The position numbers were made by a program, and so were the translations under genes. Source: Parietaria judaica (Eukaryota; Streptophyta; Magnoliopsida; Rosales; Urticaceae). Taken from it: 64,000 bases of DNA. The stretch spans positions 9,976,001 through 10,040,000 of the forward strand of contig OX940864.1 of NCBI GenBank assembly GCA_954871525.1. The letters run 5' to 3'. Shown here piece by piece: positions 23,905 through 34,548 of the stretch (position 1 is its first letter; every line of letters begins with the position of its first letter). The notes beneath the pieces were generated by a model. The model was not told the origin of the DNA. It made no database searches and was given only the letters and a program-made list of their open reading frames with translations.

Positions 23905-25314
23905 GGGAAATTTGCGGCGGAAGTTATCGAACTCATCAGTATCTTACAAATAAGTCATTAAACTCATTTTTTGGCGGTGAAAGTCACCGAGCTCGTCAGA
24001 TTCTTACCGATAAGTCACTAAACTCTTTTTTTAGTAACGAAAGACACTAACGCCATACTTTCATTGCATATACACTCTTAGGGTGTGTTTGTTTACATTA
24101 AGATTAAGACGTCTTAATCTGAATGCAAATCTGAATATTAAGATGTGACATCTGAATCTGAATGAATACAAATTAAGTCTGTTTGTTTTTTAGATCTGAA
24201 TACAGATCTGAATGCATCTTTATTTTTTCGAACTAAATTTTTTATTAGCTTTAATAAATGCTTATTTTTTTAAATAAAAATACAAACATAAAATTAATTT
24301 AATTATATGATGAAATGTAAATAATTTTTTAAACACTAATTTATATATTTTTTATAATAATAACACTAATAATAATAATAATTTATAATAAATTTTAATC
24401 TAATACATTTTCTTAAATACTTCAACTTGAAAATGATACATTATAGGCAAATTCTATCGTATAATAGCATTTTTTTATAATCAATTTTTATATATATTTT
24501 ATTTTAATGATTATTTGATTTATTTATATTAATAAATTTGTAAATTTATATTTATAAAACGTAAAATTATATATAACATTTTAAATATATGAACTAATAA
24601 TATATCTTTCTAACTTTTAGTTATAAATTTAAGATAATTTTATATTTTAATATATTTTTATTAAAAAATCAAAATTCATATTTTTTTTAAAACGTCGAAA
24701 ATATATCTTTCCATCTATCATTGGATTCGTCTTGTCTCAAGCTTTCCAATGGTATTTTTTATGACTCCATTGGAGATATATAAATAAAGTTATGGAGTTT
24801 TGAAGTTTTTTGTTAAGAAAGTAATTAGGAGAGAGAATCTGAATGCCATTAAGTTAATTTTGCAAATCTGATTCATTAAGAGGCAAAAAGATGCATTAAG
24901 ATGTTTAAAAAAGAAAAAAACAAATGCACTTAATAGACTTAAATCTGGCCCATTAAGATTAAGAGGTCTATTACACTTGTTAAATGTCACATTTTGTGCA
25001 ATGTTAGACGCGCCACATAAATACATATACTTACATGTCAGCAGTATATCATGGTTAGTAGGACGGCAGATAAAGGTTTACATATGACATGTAAGTATAT
25101 GTAGTGATATGACGCGTCTAACATTTCACAAAATGTGATATTTAACAAGTGTAAGGGTGTATCTACAATAAAAGTATGACGTTAGTGACTTTCATCGCTA
25201 AAAAATGAGTTTAGTGACTTATCTGTAAGAATCTATTGAGTTCGATGAATTGAGTTTAGTGACTTGTCTGTAAAAAAAACTGATGAGTTCGATGACTTTT
25301 GCCGCAAATTTAAC
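23905..25314. mobile_element. Mutator-like long-inverted-repeat element, interrupted
   Basis: The left end GGGAAATTTGCGGCGGAAG at 23905 matches the reverse complement of the right end (GCCGCAAATTT at 25301-25311). The arms stay parallel for about 240 bases: CATCGAACTCATCAG, AAGTCA(T/C)TAAACTCA, GATGAAAGTCAC, then after the insertion CACTTGTTAAAT, ATGTTAGACGCG and CATATACTTACATGTCA. Without the 890-bp insertion in the left arm it would be about 520 bases. No exact target-site duplication was found. It sits about 600 bases upstream of the PurH start codon. Confidence 0.65.
24081..24970. mobile_element. element nested in the left arm of the 23905-25314 repeat
   Basis: The right arm of the host element gives the empty site, ACACCCTTACACTTG. 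The left arm reads ACACTCTTA, then 890 extra bases, then TTACACTTG. The insertion is therefore 24081-24970 and duplicates TTA, the target of PIF/Harbinger elements. It starts GGGTGTGTTTGTTT and has ATTAAGATTAAGA motifs at both ends. Inverted termini are weak. The interior is AT-rich with no gene. Confidence 0.55.
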
Positions 25315-26157
25315 TTTTTTTAAAAAATCACGAAAGAAATTGCTAAAAGACTTCATTTGGATTTTTAATCAAATTTATACCCTTAAGGGCCCACTGCTAA
25401 GAAACATGAATAGTGCCCGAGAGGGGTATGGATTTGACAAAAAATCAACATCATAGTTTAGCAAACTTTTTTCGTCGCTTATTTTGTGCGTCCCACAAGT
25501 TTTAAATATATGCTCTCAATCTTAATTTTTTCCTTTTCATTTTTTCTACTTTTAGATTTTTTTTTTTTTTTTTTTATGCTATTCAAGTTTTCTTATAATC
25601 CTAAGTCCAAACCCTAACCCTAACCAGACCTTATTCGTATTCAAAACACAAATTCTCATTCATCTCTTCTTTTTTTCTCTTTCCTATTATTAGTCACATT
25701 TATATTTTCTCTTTATATATCAAAGTTGTGGATATAAAAACCCTCAAAGATCATCATATTTTTGGTTAAGGCAAAGATTGTCATATTAATACAAAGCTAT
25801 GAATAAAAAAATAAATAAAAGAGCAGACACTATTTTCCTCTACCTAAAAAATAGACAAGCATGTTTCCCCCAATGTCCAAACTCCAAACACCATTAAACT
25901 TATAAATCATGGAGTAATTTACAAAGATTTTAGCACTCAATTTTCACCAATCTAAAAATTAAAAGATTTTTTTCTCAAAAGCAACTTCTATCGAGTAGCG
26001 GGTAGATTTTTTATAGACGACTTAAGTACGTGACATGCTACTATCAATTCGAAAGAGGAGAATAAAAAATACTATAAGAAACAAAAAAAAAAATCATAAT
26101 TTCTTGACAATCCGAAAAGTCGAAGAGGGCTCATATCAATGGTCGAAAAATAGTGAA
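25315..26157. other. intergenic DNA with a dispersed repeat and a short telomere-like motif
   Basis: About 25345-25440 is similar, in inverted orientation, to 47975-48062: both carry GCTAAAAGAC, ACCCTTAA, CTGCTAAGAAA and ATGAATAGTGCC. AAACCCTAACCCTAACC at 25609-25625 is a short interstitial telomere-type motif. The rest is AT-rich. The 3' untranslated region of the GASA gene lies at its right end. Confidence 0.5.
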
Positions 26158-27702
26158 CTAAGGGCATTTAGGGCCTCCTCTTTTAGTCTTCCACTGGTCG
26201 TAGCAAGGGCATAGCTGCTTGTTGCCGTACGTCCCGGGAGGCACACACAAGCACTTTGCGCAACACTTTCGGCAGAAGAAGAGGCACGGCTTTTTGTATT
26301 GCGTGTTTGAGCACCTTGTTTCGCACCTCGGACCACACTCTGCGTCATATCAATTTATTTTAATTTACGTAATATCCTCTAATCACCGATTAGTTCAACT
26401 TTCATTTTTATGGTAAGATGAAAATCTGTTACTTCTTAAGCTCTAAAGTTCTGAAAAATGCTTTTAAATTATTTTGGTTACTATAAGAGAAAATATATAC
26501 AAAATTTTGATTGAGAAGATTAAGACTCTCGACATACACAAAATATCAAGATAATAAATAGGTCAACATATTAACTCTAATACAATATTTATCTCAAGAA
26601 AATACAATGATCAAAGCTTAAAGTGGAATCAACTTTTAAATTGACTAAACGTAGCTTGAAAGTTTTGACAAAATTCGTCTTCGTAACAGTGTTCCTTGTT
26701 AAATTTTCCGGTTAAACTATGAAAATTTCTACGGCCCACGTATCGGAATGGGAATCTCATCCAAGTTTTTCATCAACGTATAGCACGTGTGAGATAAAAG
26801 ATACGAAGATTTATCGGAAAAGAAATTATAAAGAAAAGAGATAAACGAGCTTTATTTCTTCACAAATACATTATTATTACTCAAAATGGATAAATAATTA
26901 CTTACCTTGAGGCTCGAGGCTTCCTTCTGTAACACCGTGCTGAAATCACAATTACGAAAATTATTTTAAAACTTAATTAATGAAAAAGTTCATTAATTAA
27001 TTAACATTATTGATCATGAAAACTCACCATGTATCGAGTAGTGCTTGTGCTGTTAGATTGAGGCTGTGGCGATGGAGCCTCAATATCTATTGCCTGAAAA
27101 ACAATGTTTGAGTCTCATGATCTAACATATTCAATATTAAATATGTTTTTACATGGAAATTAATTTTGTTAAATTATTATTAGTCTTAGAGATTAAGGAC
27201 TTTCAAAAATAAAATCAAATAAATATCAAGCCAATCAGAGGCGTTTTTGCCCTCCGCCAATCGCAAGCTTCCGCAACCGCGGATCAAGGACTCGTGAGGC
27301 GGCTGTTCCACGAGTGCATTGAACATTTGCCTCGCAGAAATGCTGGACTTGAGGAAGAATATACTCGCCTCACTGGCCAATTCCAAATGAGTGAAAACAA
27401 TAATATAACCATTCTCCTAAGTACTAGCTAATACGGAGTTTTATTTCCATGTCATGAGATCTTACCGTAATTTAAAAATATATATATATATGATTCCGAA
27501 CCAAATTTCCAATTCCCGAACGAAGATTTAGAAAACTCCGGAATATCGGTTTCCGGGGTTTCCATAATACCACATTACTAATAAATAACGAAGAAACTTT
27601 ATAGTGAATTGCATGGTTTTGTTGTTGACTTACATGGTTTTCTGCAACCAAAAGAAGCAAAGCAAGCAAAGAGATACTCAAAAGCCTTAGCTCCTTTGCC
27701 AT
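26158..27702 (-). CDS. GASA/Snakin (GAST1-like) secreted cysteine-rich peptide (4 exons, 116 aa)
   Basis: Gibberellin-regulated family of secreted plant peptides involved in growth, redox balance and defence. Exons: 27702-27634, 27093-27028, 26939-26906, 26339-26158, with GT-AG junctions and phases closing to 351 nt. Exon 1 is a signal peptide, MAKELRLLSISLLALLLLVA. Exons 2 and 3 encode a short variable Ser/Thr/Pro/Gln-rich linker (EAPSPQPQSNSTSTTRYM, then HGVTEGSLEPQ). Exon 4 is the C-terminal GASA domain with all 12 cysteines in family spacing: ECGPRCETRC, KPCLFFCRKCCAKCLCVPPG, TYGNKQLCPCYDQWK and ending GGPKCP. The stop directly follows the KCP end, as usual in this family. Which GASA member it is cannot be told from the conserved domain. 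Confidence 0.93.
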
Positions 27703-29039
27703 TTTGCTTTGTTTTGTAGAGAATGCAATCATATGATTCTTGAATTCCAAAATATATAATGTAAATGCGTGAATATGTATAATGTATAGCTTTGTGACAT
27801 CTGTCTCTCAAGAGATTTCGAGAATCAATCTCTCTGTCGTCTTGCATTAAAAATGTTGTCGTTTTCCTTTGGATGCCTCGTGATTTGCAAAACGACAATC
27901 CCACTTTATACCATTTTTGCTCCTTGTTTTACTTGCTCTTACTCTTGAACTTCACCGCTTTTAGTGGCTTCCATCAAACTATTCCAACTTCACGTGAAGA
28001 TATAAAATATTGTAGAGATTCCAAGATTGTCTCCTTAGTAGATCATGTGAAATGGCATCACTGAAACTGATATACAAGAGCCTCACATGTGATTGTCTCA
28101 TATATATAATAGAAAGAGGTTGCATAAGAGAGGCTATCTGAATCTGAATACAACAAGTGGAACATTTGCCGACCACACATTCACATTCTCACTATACTTT
28201 TTGCCTTGTTCATTCATTATTTTTTAAACCAAGTACAAACCCCTTGAGTACTGAACTTTATTCCCTTCCCGTGACCAATTCCATTCACATCAGTTCAGTT
28301 TTGTCCCCACAATGTAATTTATTTTTTATTTTATATATATATATATGAGAGGAAGTGAGCTCCATCAGCCGTCCATTTACACCAGTGTGTGTGTAGAGAT
28401 ACATTTAGTTTTTTTATTAAAAAAAATCAACCATGCAATAAGATGAAAATATATAGTTGTACACTTGAACTCAAAAACGCAAAATTCATTTTCTCAACAT
28501 GCTTCGAAGAAAAAAGTCAAAAACATTGTCCCGCTCTTGAGCTCATTTCAAGTTTAATTTTATTAAACCGGTACGGATTTCTAAAGTGGACTATCAATGT
28601 AATGCTTTAAGTTTATAACAAAAAACTTAAAAGGAAATTGTACTAAAAGTATTCACAGCTTTTAAAAATAGCGCGACATATTCGTAATCTTTTGATTTCG
28701 CATAATAAAGATGTGAAGTATGCGAAAACTGTGCTTTTAATTGATTTGATCTCACATGTCTAATAAGTTTTTGAAGCTTGTATGTTTTAGATTAACACTT
28801 TTTTTTTTTCTCATGTTATGAGATTTTTCTTGTTAAATACTTCAGTTTGAATGACATAAACATTAACGGAGACACATAAGATTAACCAGTCGAAGATGCA
28901 AATTTTACGCTTTCAGTATTATTATTATTTTAAAAGTTTGAGTACTTTTACCGCAGTAACCCAAAAATATAACTAAACCCAACTGAACTGGCTGAACTGA
29001 ATTGTAACCAACAAAGTTTCTCTCAGCAAATTTGTTGCG
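27703..29039. other. shared upstream region of the GASA and nMAT2 genes
   Basis: The two genes diverge, so both promoters lie here. A (TA) run lies at 28333-28346. No other gene is seen; the short open frames are not convincing. Confidence 0.5.
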
Positions 29040-31292
29040 ATGCTCATCGCCAAAACCCTGAGAAGAACAACGATTCGTCTATTCCCCAGAAACCCTTCTC
29101 TCAGCTTCTCTTCCTCACTCCCAAACCCCATCGAAACCCTAGCCCCAATCTCCCGGACCGAGCTCGAAGCCCTCGTTCTGGGCCAGTACTCGCATGGCAA
29201 GTTCTCCGACCTCGTCCGGAGCGTCGTCGCTTCGCCCTCCGTCCTCGCCGCCGCCTGCAGCAGCCTCGCTCCGAGAAACGGCGCCGAGCGAGCGCCGCTC
29301 CCTAGCCGGTTCTCGCTCGCCGAGCTCGGCCGCAAGATCGGTGAGAACCGCGTCGATTTCGAGGCCTGCGTAGCCCGAGTGGCATCGCCCGGGAGAAAAG
29401 GTGAGTTCTTGGTCTTGCCCAATTTGAAATTGAAGGTTTTTATCGAGGCGATTAGGTTGGTTTTGGAGATTGTTTACGATGAGAGATTTGCGACGTTCTG
29501 TTACGGAGGCCGAGCCGGGATGGGAAGGCACACGGCGATTCGGTACCTGAAGAACTCGGTGGAAAGCCCAGCGTGGTGGTTCACCGTCGGGTTTCGTCGC
29601 GGGAAATTCGATCGCCGCAATGTGGATAGGTTGTGCTTGTTCATGGAGGAGAAGATCGACGATGGGGTTTTGATTGATGTGATCAAAAGGCTATTTGAAT
29701 TTAATGTTGTTCGAATTGAATTCGGTGGCTGTTACTTGGGAAGAGGGTTTCCTGAAGAGAGCGGTTTGAGCTCGGTTTTGATCAACGTGTACTTGGACAA
29801 ATTTGATAAAGAGCTTCAAGAAATGAGGCTTCAGAAGAACAGGGAGAATCCGACGTTCGATATGAGCGACGACGCTTTCTTCAAGCCGGTGAAGATATAC
29901 GCGGTTCGGTACTTGGACGAGATCTTGGTGATAACTTCTTCGGATTCAAAGCGGTTCGCAATGGGTTTGAGAAATTGGGCAGTGAAGTTTTTAGAGGAGA
30001 AATTGGAGCTGAACGTCGATAGAGAGAAAACCGCGATTCACAGCGCGGTTTCGGAGAAGATCGGTTTTTTGGGGATGGAATTGCAGGCTGTTCCGCCTTC
30101 AGTTTTGCGTCCTCCGATGTCGGAGAAAGCGGTTCGCGCTCGGAAAAAGTATCTCAGACAGAAGGAAGTAAAGGCGTTAGAATTTAGGAACGCTAGGGAG
30201 AGGGGTCGGAAAGAGTTGGGGTTGAAAATCTTAAGCCATTTGTTCAAAAAGTTCAAGACGAGCGATCGGTTGAATTCCGAATATCGAATCGAAAACGAAG
30301 TTAGAACCATCTTCGCCACATGGGCCGATGAAGTAGTGCGTGATTTCGTAGCATCGTTGGAAGATCGTTCCGTCTGGCACCGCAAACTATCCTCCGGGCA
30401 CTTCCTTAATTTACGACACATCCGAGATCAATTACCCGAAGAGCTTGTCATTTCGTACGACAAGTTGCAAGAGCAAGTCAACAAGCATCTAAGTCCCGTC
30501 ACGCTTACCAAGGAATTAGAAACCGAACAGAGGAGACAAGAGGAAGAAGACGAGCTCAAATATGCGAAGAACACGGTCAACGATCTAACCAAGCTATGCA
30601 TGAAAATCGAAGCACCCATAGAACTCGTGAGGAAGGCCGTTAGATTAATCGGTTTCACGAACGAGCTGGGCCGTCCAAGGCCGATTAGTTCACTCGCTGC
30701 TCTTGAAGATGCCAACATCATCAAGTGGTACGCCGGCATCGGAAGAAGGTGGCTCGACTTCTTCTGCTGTTGCCACAACTTCGACAAGGTCAAAACCGTC
30801 GTGACGTATCACCTGAGATTCTCTTGCATCTTGACACTTGCCGAGAAGCACGGATCCACGAAGCTCAGAGCAATTAAGCGTTACACGAAGGATCTGAAAG
30901 TCTCTGATCCTAACGGAGAAAAATCCGAAGCGCATTTTCCAAGCGAGAGGGAAGTGAGGATGATGGGAGACAGAAATCTCTCGGACCCAAAACCTGTCGA
31001 CGGACCTTTTTCTCTGATGCCCTTAAGATTGGCCTCCGACGAGCCTCCGTATAATTGTATAGCTCATTTCTGCGATCGAACCGATACAGATGTATATCAG
31101 TTAAGATTACTGCAAAAGCGTTTGAATTTGAATCCGCTGGATGACGATAAATGGGTGAAGGGAATCGGCGCAGTTCACGAGGGTTTTCATTTGAAATGCC
31201 TTCCTCTTTGCCTCGATCACATCCATGATTTGTACACCGGCACAATCACGCTTCAAGATCTCGATTGCTCTTTGCTCGTTGAAGCTGACTAA
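29040..31292 (+). CDS. NMAT2: nuclear-encoded mitochondrial group II intron maturase (750 aa)
   Basis: Helps splice mitochondrial group II introns. It is a single uninterrupted frame. The N-terminus (MLIAKTLRRTTIRLFPRNPS) is Arg/Leu/Ser-rich and lacks acids, like a mitochondrial presequence. A reverse-transcriptase-like region follows (GMGRHTAIRYLKNSV near 160), in which the usual YADD box is replaced by RYLDEILVITS near 290. The maturase X domain lies about 525-610 (LVRKAVRLIGFTNELGRPRP, IIKWYAGIGRRWLDFFCCCH, TYHLRFSCILTLAEKH). The C-terminal tail has MMGDRNLSDPKPVDG. From memory it matches Arabidopsis nMAT2 (At5g46920) along its length. nMAT1 is the main alternative. Being intronless is typical of this family. 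Confidence 0.9.
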   Translation: MLIAKTLRRTTIRLFPRNPSLSFSSSLPNPIETLAPISRTELEALVLGQYSHGKFSDLVRSVVASPSVLAAACSSLAPRNGAERAPLPSRFSLAELGRKIGENRVDFEACVARVASPGRKGEFLVLPNLKLKVFIEAIRLVLEIVYDERFATFCYGGRAGMGRHTAIRYLKNSVESPAWWFTVGFRRGKFDRRNVDRLCLFMEEKIDDGVLIDVIKRLFEFNVVRIEFGGCYLGRGFPEESGLSSVLINVYLDKFDKELQEMRLQKNRENPTFDMSDDAFFKPVKIYAVRYLDEILVITSSDSKRFAMGLRNWAVKFLEEKLELNVDREKTAIHSAVSEKIGFLGMELQAVPPSVLRPPMSEKAVRARKKYLRQKEVKALEFRNARERGRKELGLKILSHLFKKFKTSDRLNSEYRIENEVRTIFATWADEVVRDFVASLEDRSVWHRKLSSGHFLNLRHIRDQLPEELVISYDKLQEQVNKHLSPVTLTKELETEQRRQEEEDELKYAKNTVNDLTKLCMKIEAPIELVRKAVRLIGFTNELGRPRPISSLAALEDANIIKWYAGIGRRWLDFFCCCHNFDKVKTVVTYHLRFSCILTLAEKHGSTKLRAIKRYTKDLKVSDPNGEKSEAHFPSEREVRMMGDRNLSDPKPVDGPFSLMPLRLASDEPPYNCIAHFCDRTDTDVYQLRLLQKRLNLNPLDDDKWVKGIGAVHEGFHLKCLPLCLDHIHDLYTGTITLQDLDCSLLVEAD

Positions 31293-32178
31293 GAAAAGCT
31301 CAATTGCGCTTGCGCTGAATCATTCGAAACTCGAAACAAACTGTAATGGAGCTCCGATTTCCAAAGCCAAACCGTAGACCGTCTAAGACCGTGAGCCGGT
31401 CAATAAGTTGTTGAGCACAATCAGTTTCATGGTTTAGAGTTTTTAAATACAATGAAATAGCCAATTCTAGGAAACAAACTAAGGAAATAACATTTAACCG
31501 AAGGTTGCTCAGATGATTACTTACTACTTAGCCACATCACTATTTACTAAAATATCACTAAATTTTATATTTATATGTATAAGAATTTTTAAAGTATAGT
31601 ATATGATATTAAGTTGAATAAATTGATTATTAGATAACACATTAATGATTACTTAGAAGAAAACAAATATTTACTCAGAAAACGTTCCTCAATTACTATA
31701 AGAGATATTCAAAGAAAATCCTTATTATCATTAGTTAAAAAGAAAGATTTATTAACGAAATATCTATTTTGTACAACATTTTTAACAATTACTTATTTTA
31801 ATGCACACAATGGACAGTTTTTAAATTATAGCTAATTGGGTATTTTGTATTGTTCACTACAATATAACATGAATATTGCCAGTATACTCAACATTTATAA
31901 CATGAATTTCTCAAGTCCAAAATAATATATGAAGGTTTCCAATAAGGACTTGCTCTTTCAATTGTACAAAAAATTGATTTCAAGATAGTTGCTCACATGC
32001 CTAGACCCCCTAAAAAAACCTATTGAACCCTACAAAAACCTGTTTTGACAGATTTTACAGGTTGCGGATCGGGCAAAGCCGGCCTGCTACTGTAGAACAG
32101 AAGTATAATTAGGCACATTGAAGCTGGATTTTATTATCAGAACTTTCATAGTTTTCTCGTGGAGAATTCCGATTCCGT
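31293..32178. other. convergent intergenic region
   Basis: 3' untranslated regions of nMAT2 (plus) and the DYW protein gene (minus) face each other here. AT-rich, no gene or clear repeat. Confidence 0.5.
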
Positions 32179-34425
32179 TCACCAGTAATCTCGGCACGAG
32201 CACAGACCGTCTTTGAAATGGTGGAACCTCTTGGCATCTCGTATGATGAGTTCTCTTCCAACGATCTTCGAAATGATCTTCAGAGCAGTGTGACAATCGC
32301 CACAAACGCGGAGGTTCTTGATGATCCTGATCGGCGAACGAACAGAAGTGCTTAGGAGACCATAGGCAACGGCTAATCTCTCGCTGTGAGCTAGAAGCGC
32401 TTCTTCTTTGCCTTCTTGATCGATGTCGTGTAAAACGAATCTCGTCTCGGGGATATAACCCGCCTCTTTCATTTGCTCTCTCATACCCCTCAGTTTCGCG
32501 TAGATCTTGTCGTTTTCGGGATGCGACGTATCTCCGGCTCGGTATTCGTGGACCCGGCTCCTAACTTCCAAGAGATTCTTAGCTTTCTTCTTCTCCTTTT
32601 CTTTCATAAGATCGGTGTCTTTAACTGGGATAAGCCCTGATTTTGACTGCTCATTCAGACGGGAAGGTTCTAGAAGCTCAATGAGCTCAGCGCAACGATC
32701 GCCGAGCTCTTTGTGCCCGTGAATTCTGCATAAATTCATCAGACTTTCCCAAACATCTACGCTCGGCTTTAATGGCATCTTCTCGATGAACTCCAAGGCT
32801 TCGTCGAGGTAGCCGATACTTCCTAGCATATTGACAATACTTACGTAATGATCCATTGTTGGGACGATTCCAAAATCGTTTCTCATAGACGTGAAATGAC
32901 ACATTCCTTCGTTTATATCTCCAACAACACCACAAGCATAGAAAACACTGATGAACATTTGACCATCCGGTTTTCTTTCGGCTTGTTTAAATTCGGTGAA
33001 GAGGTCAATGGCCTCTTCCCCGAACCCGTTCTTCGCAAGCCCTGTTATCATAACGTCCCATGATGTTAGATTTCGCTCCGGCATCTTGTTGAAAACCGCT
33101 GACGCGTCTTCCATGGAACCACATCTTGAATACATTTCCAAGATTTTGTTGTAAGTGCTTATCTCGAGATTGGGCTGGGACTTTACAATGTCTTCATGAA
33201 CGGCTTTCGCTTCTTCTAATGCTTCAAAATCTCCGCAGAGCTGCATTAACTTCAAATATCGTGGCAAGTCCATGGGAATTTTCTGTTCCTCGAGCAACTT
33301 CAAAACCTCTACAGCTTCCTTCAATTTCCGGTCCTTACAGAAACCGTCGAAGTTCTCCAAAGGATCAGGATCTGGGACACTTATGGGAACGTCACCCGAT
33401 ACTCCTTCAGGGTGCATATATGATGGTGAAATTTCAGTATTCCCCATTGTACCATTGAACCCATTCCAGTTCTGCTGATTATTTTGCCTATAATCGCCAT
33501 AACTAGGGATGTATTCTTGACTTCCAGCATTTCCCGAGAAATGAGAATTCGGGCTCTGCTGAAACTGTGTAAAGGCCTTGGCGTGATTCCCATTTTGATT
33601 TCCTTGAAACCCTGGGTCGCTATGATGGTTGTGTTGTCTCGTTTCCACGTGTCCCCCTTGGTAACCGCTATATGAATTCTGCGTGTTTCCACTCCATCCC
33701 CGTGAACCATTCCTGTCGAACCGGCCCTCATACAACCCTCCATCGCTTCGACCAGAATCCCCTCTCGATTCTCCGTTTGAACTTCCAAAAGTTCCATTAG
33801 TAATGCTCTCCGAACGAGCACCGCCATGATTCTGGTAAAACCCAGTCGAGTGTTGCCGAGAATCTCCGCCATTTTTCCCACTGATCCCGTCAAGTCTCCC
33901 GCTTTCTCCTATTGGACTTCCAAAATTAGAATTGCCGATGCTCTCTCGGTACGAACCATCGTAATTTTGCCGCAAATGTCCCTCATTTCGCCCAGTTGAA
34001 TAGCTGGAATTACTATTACTAAAGTTCTCACCATAAACGCCGCCATAACTCTGATTAAACCCACCTGAATTCCTCCGCGAATCGCCATTGTTCTGCACTC
34101 CACCGAAGCTCCCATTTTTACCGATCGAATTCTCGAAACTCGAATTTCCAAAACCCTCCCCATAACTCACATGGCTCTGACCTTGTCCACGCCTCGGATC
34201 ATTCTCGAATCCAGAGTGACTCTGGATATTAGGGTTTCGACCACCGTCGGAGCTGGCTTCCGACTGGTACCCATAACCAGGGTTTTGGAAATGGGCAAAA
34301 TTTGCGGCACTGCTGAGATATCTTCGCGAAACGCGATAATCTGAAGATTCGATTCTCGGAGAACATACCTTGTAAAGAGCTGCGAGCGATTTAGGTGTGA
34401 GAATCGTTGGTCTCTTCGCGTACAT
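32179..34425 (-). CDS. DYW-type PPR RNA-editing factor, MEF8-like (748 aa)
   Basis: PLS-class pentatricopeptide protein predicted to act in organelle C-to-U RNA editing. It is a single exon from ATG 34425 to TAA. Residues 1-40 are basic and Ser-rich, a likely mitochondrial targeting sequence. Residues about 45-345 are a long Gly/Asn/Ser/Gln-rich low-complexity region ([29 protein letters not shown]). A short PPR array occupies about 352-590 ([40 protein letters not shown]). The PG-box/DYW domain is complete: [15 protein letters not shown] near 660, the zinc-binding [10 protein letters not shown] near 678 with CGDCH near 705, and C-terminal CSCRDYW. Few repeats plus a long disordered N-terminus resemble MEF8/MEF8S (At2g25580/At4g32450); DYW2-type proteins are the alternative. 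Confidence 0.88.
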   Translation of the reverse strand: MYAKRPTILTPKSLAALYKVCSPRIESSDYRVSRRYLSSAANFAHFQNPGYGYQSEASSDGGRNPNIQSHSGFENDPRRGQGQSHVSYGEGFGNSSFENSIGKNGSFGGVQNNGDSRRNSGGFNQSYGGVYGENFSNSNSSYSTGRNEGHLRQNYDGSYRESIGNSNFGSPIGESGRLDGISGKNGGDSRQHSTGFYQNHGGARSESITNGTFGSSNGESRGDSGRSDGGLYEGRFDRNGSRGWSGNTQNSYSGYQGGHVETRQHNHHSDPGFQGNQNGNHAKAFTQFQQSPNSHFSGNAGSQEYIPSYGDYRQNNQQNWNGFNGTMGNTEISPSYMHPEGVSGDVPISVPDPDPLENFDGFCKDRKLKEAVEVLKLLEEQKIPMDLPRYLKLMQLCGDFEALEEAKAVHEDIVKSQPNLEISTYNKILEMYSRCGSMEDASAVFNKMPERNLTSWDVMITGLAKNGFGEEAIDLFTEFKQAERKPDGQMFISVFYACGVVGDINEGMCHFTSMRNDFGIVPTMDHYVSIVNMLGSIGYLDEALEFIEKMPLKPSVDVWESLMNLCRIHGHKELGDRCAELIELLEPSRLNEQSKSGLIPVKDTDLMKEKEKKKAKNLLEVRSRVHEYRAGDTSHPENDKIYAKLRGMREQMKEAGYIPETRFVLHDIDQEGKEEALLAHSERLAVAYGLLSTSVRSPIRIIKNLRVCGDCHTALKIISKIVGRELIIRDAKRFHHFKDGLCSCRDYW

Positions 34426-34524
34426 TTCAATGGCGAGTGAATCCTCTTCTCCTGATACACGACGATCAGAGAAGAAAGCTTGGGAAGAGGAATCAATGGA
34501 AATGGAGAAAGGAGCTCAAATCAA

Positions 34525-34548
34525 TGGAGAGAGAGAGAGAGAGAGAGT
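34525..34548. repeat. (GA)n microsatellite in the leader of the DYW gene
   Basis: About eleven GA units, roughly 100 bases upstream of the ATG at 34425. Confidence 0.85.

Noticed and set aside
25609..25625. Telomere-like AAACCCTAACCCTAACC
   Set aside because: Only about two and a half units. Too short for a telomere or a fused chromosome end; more likely a telo-box-type motif or chance.
26219..26416. Plus-strand open frame over the GASA gene
   Set aside because: Antisense to exon 4, which carries the complete 12-cysteine GASA pattern.
28973..29531. Minus-strand open frames over the start of nMAT2
   Set aside because: They are antisense shadows of a well-supported 750-codon gene.
33381..33893. 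Same-strand alternative frame of 170 codons inside the DYW gene
   Set aside because: It lies in the low-complexity Gly/Asn/Ser part of the real frame. Repetitive codons keep other frames open by chance.
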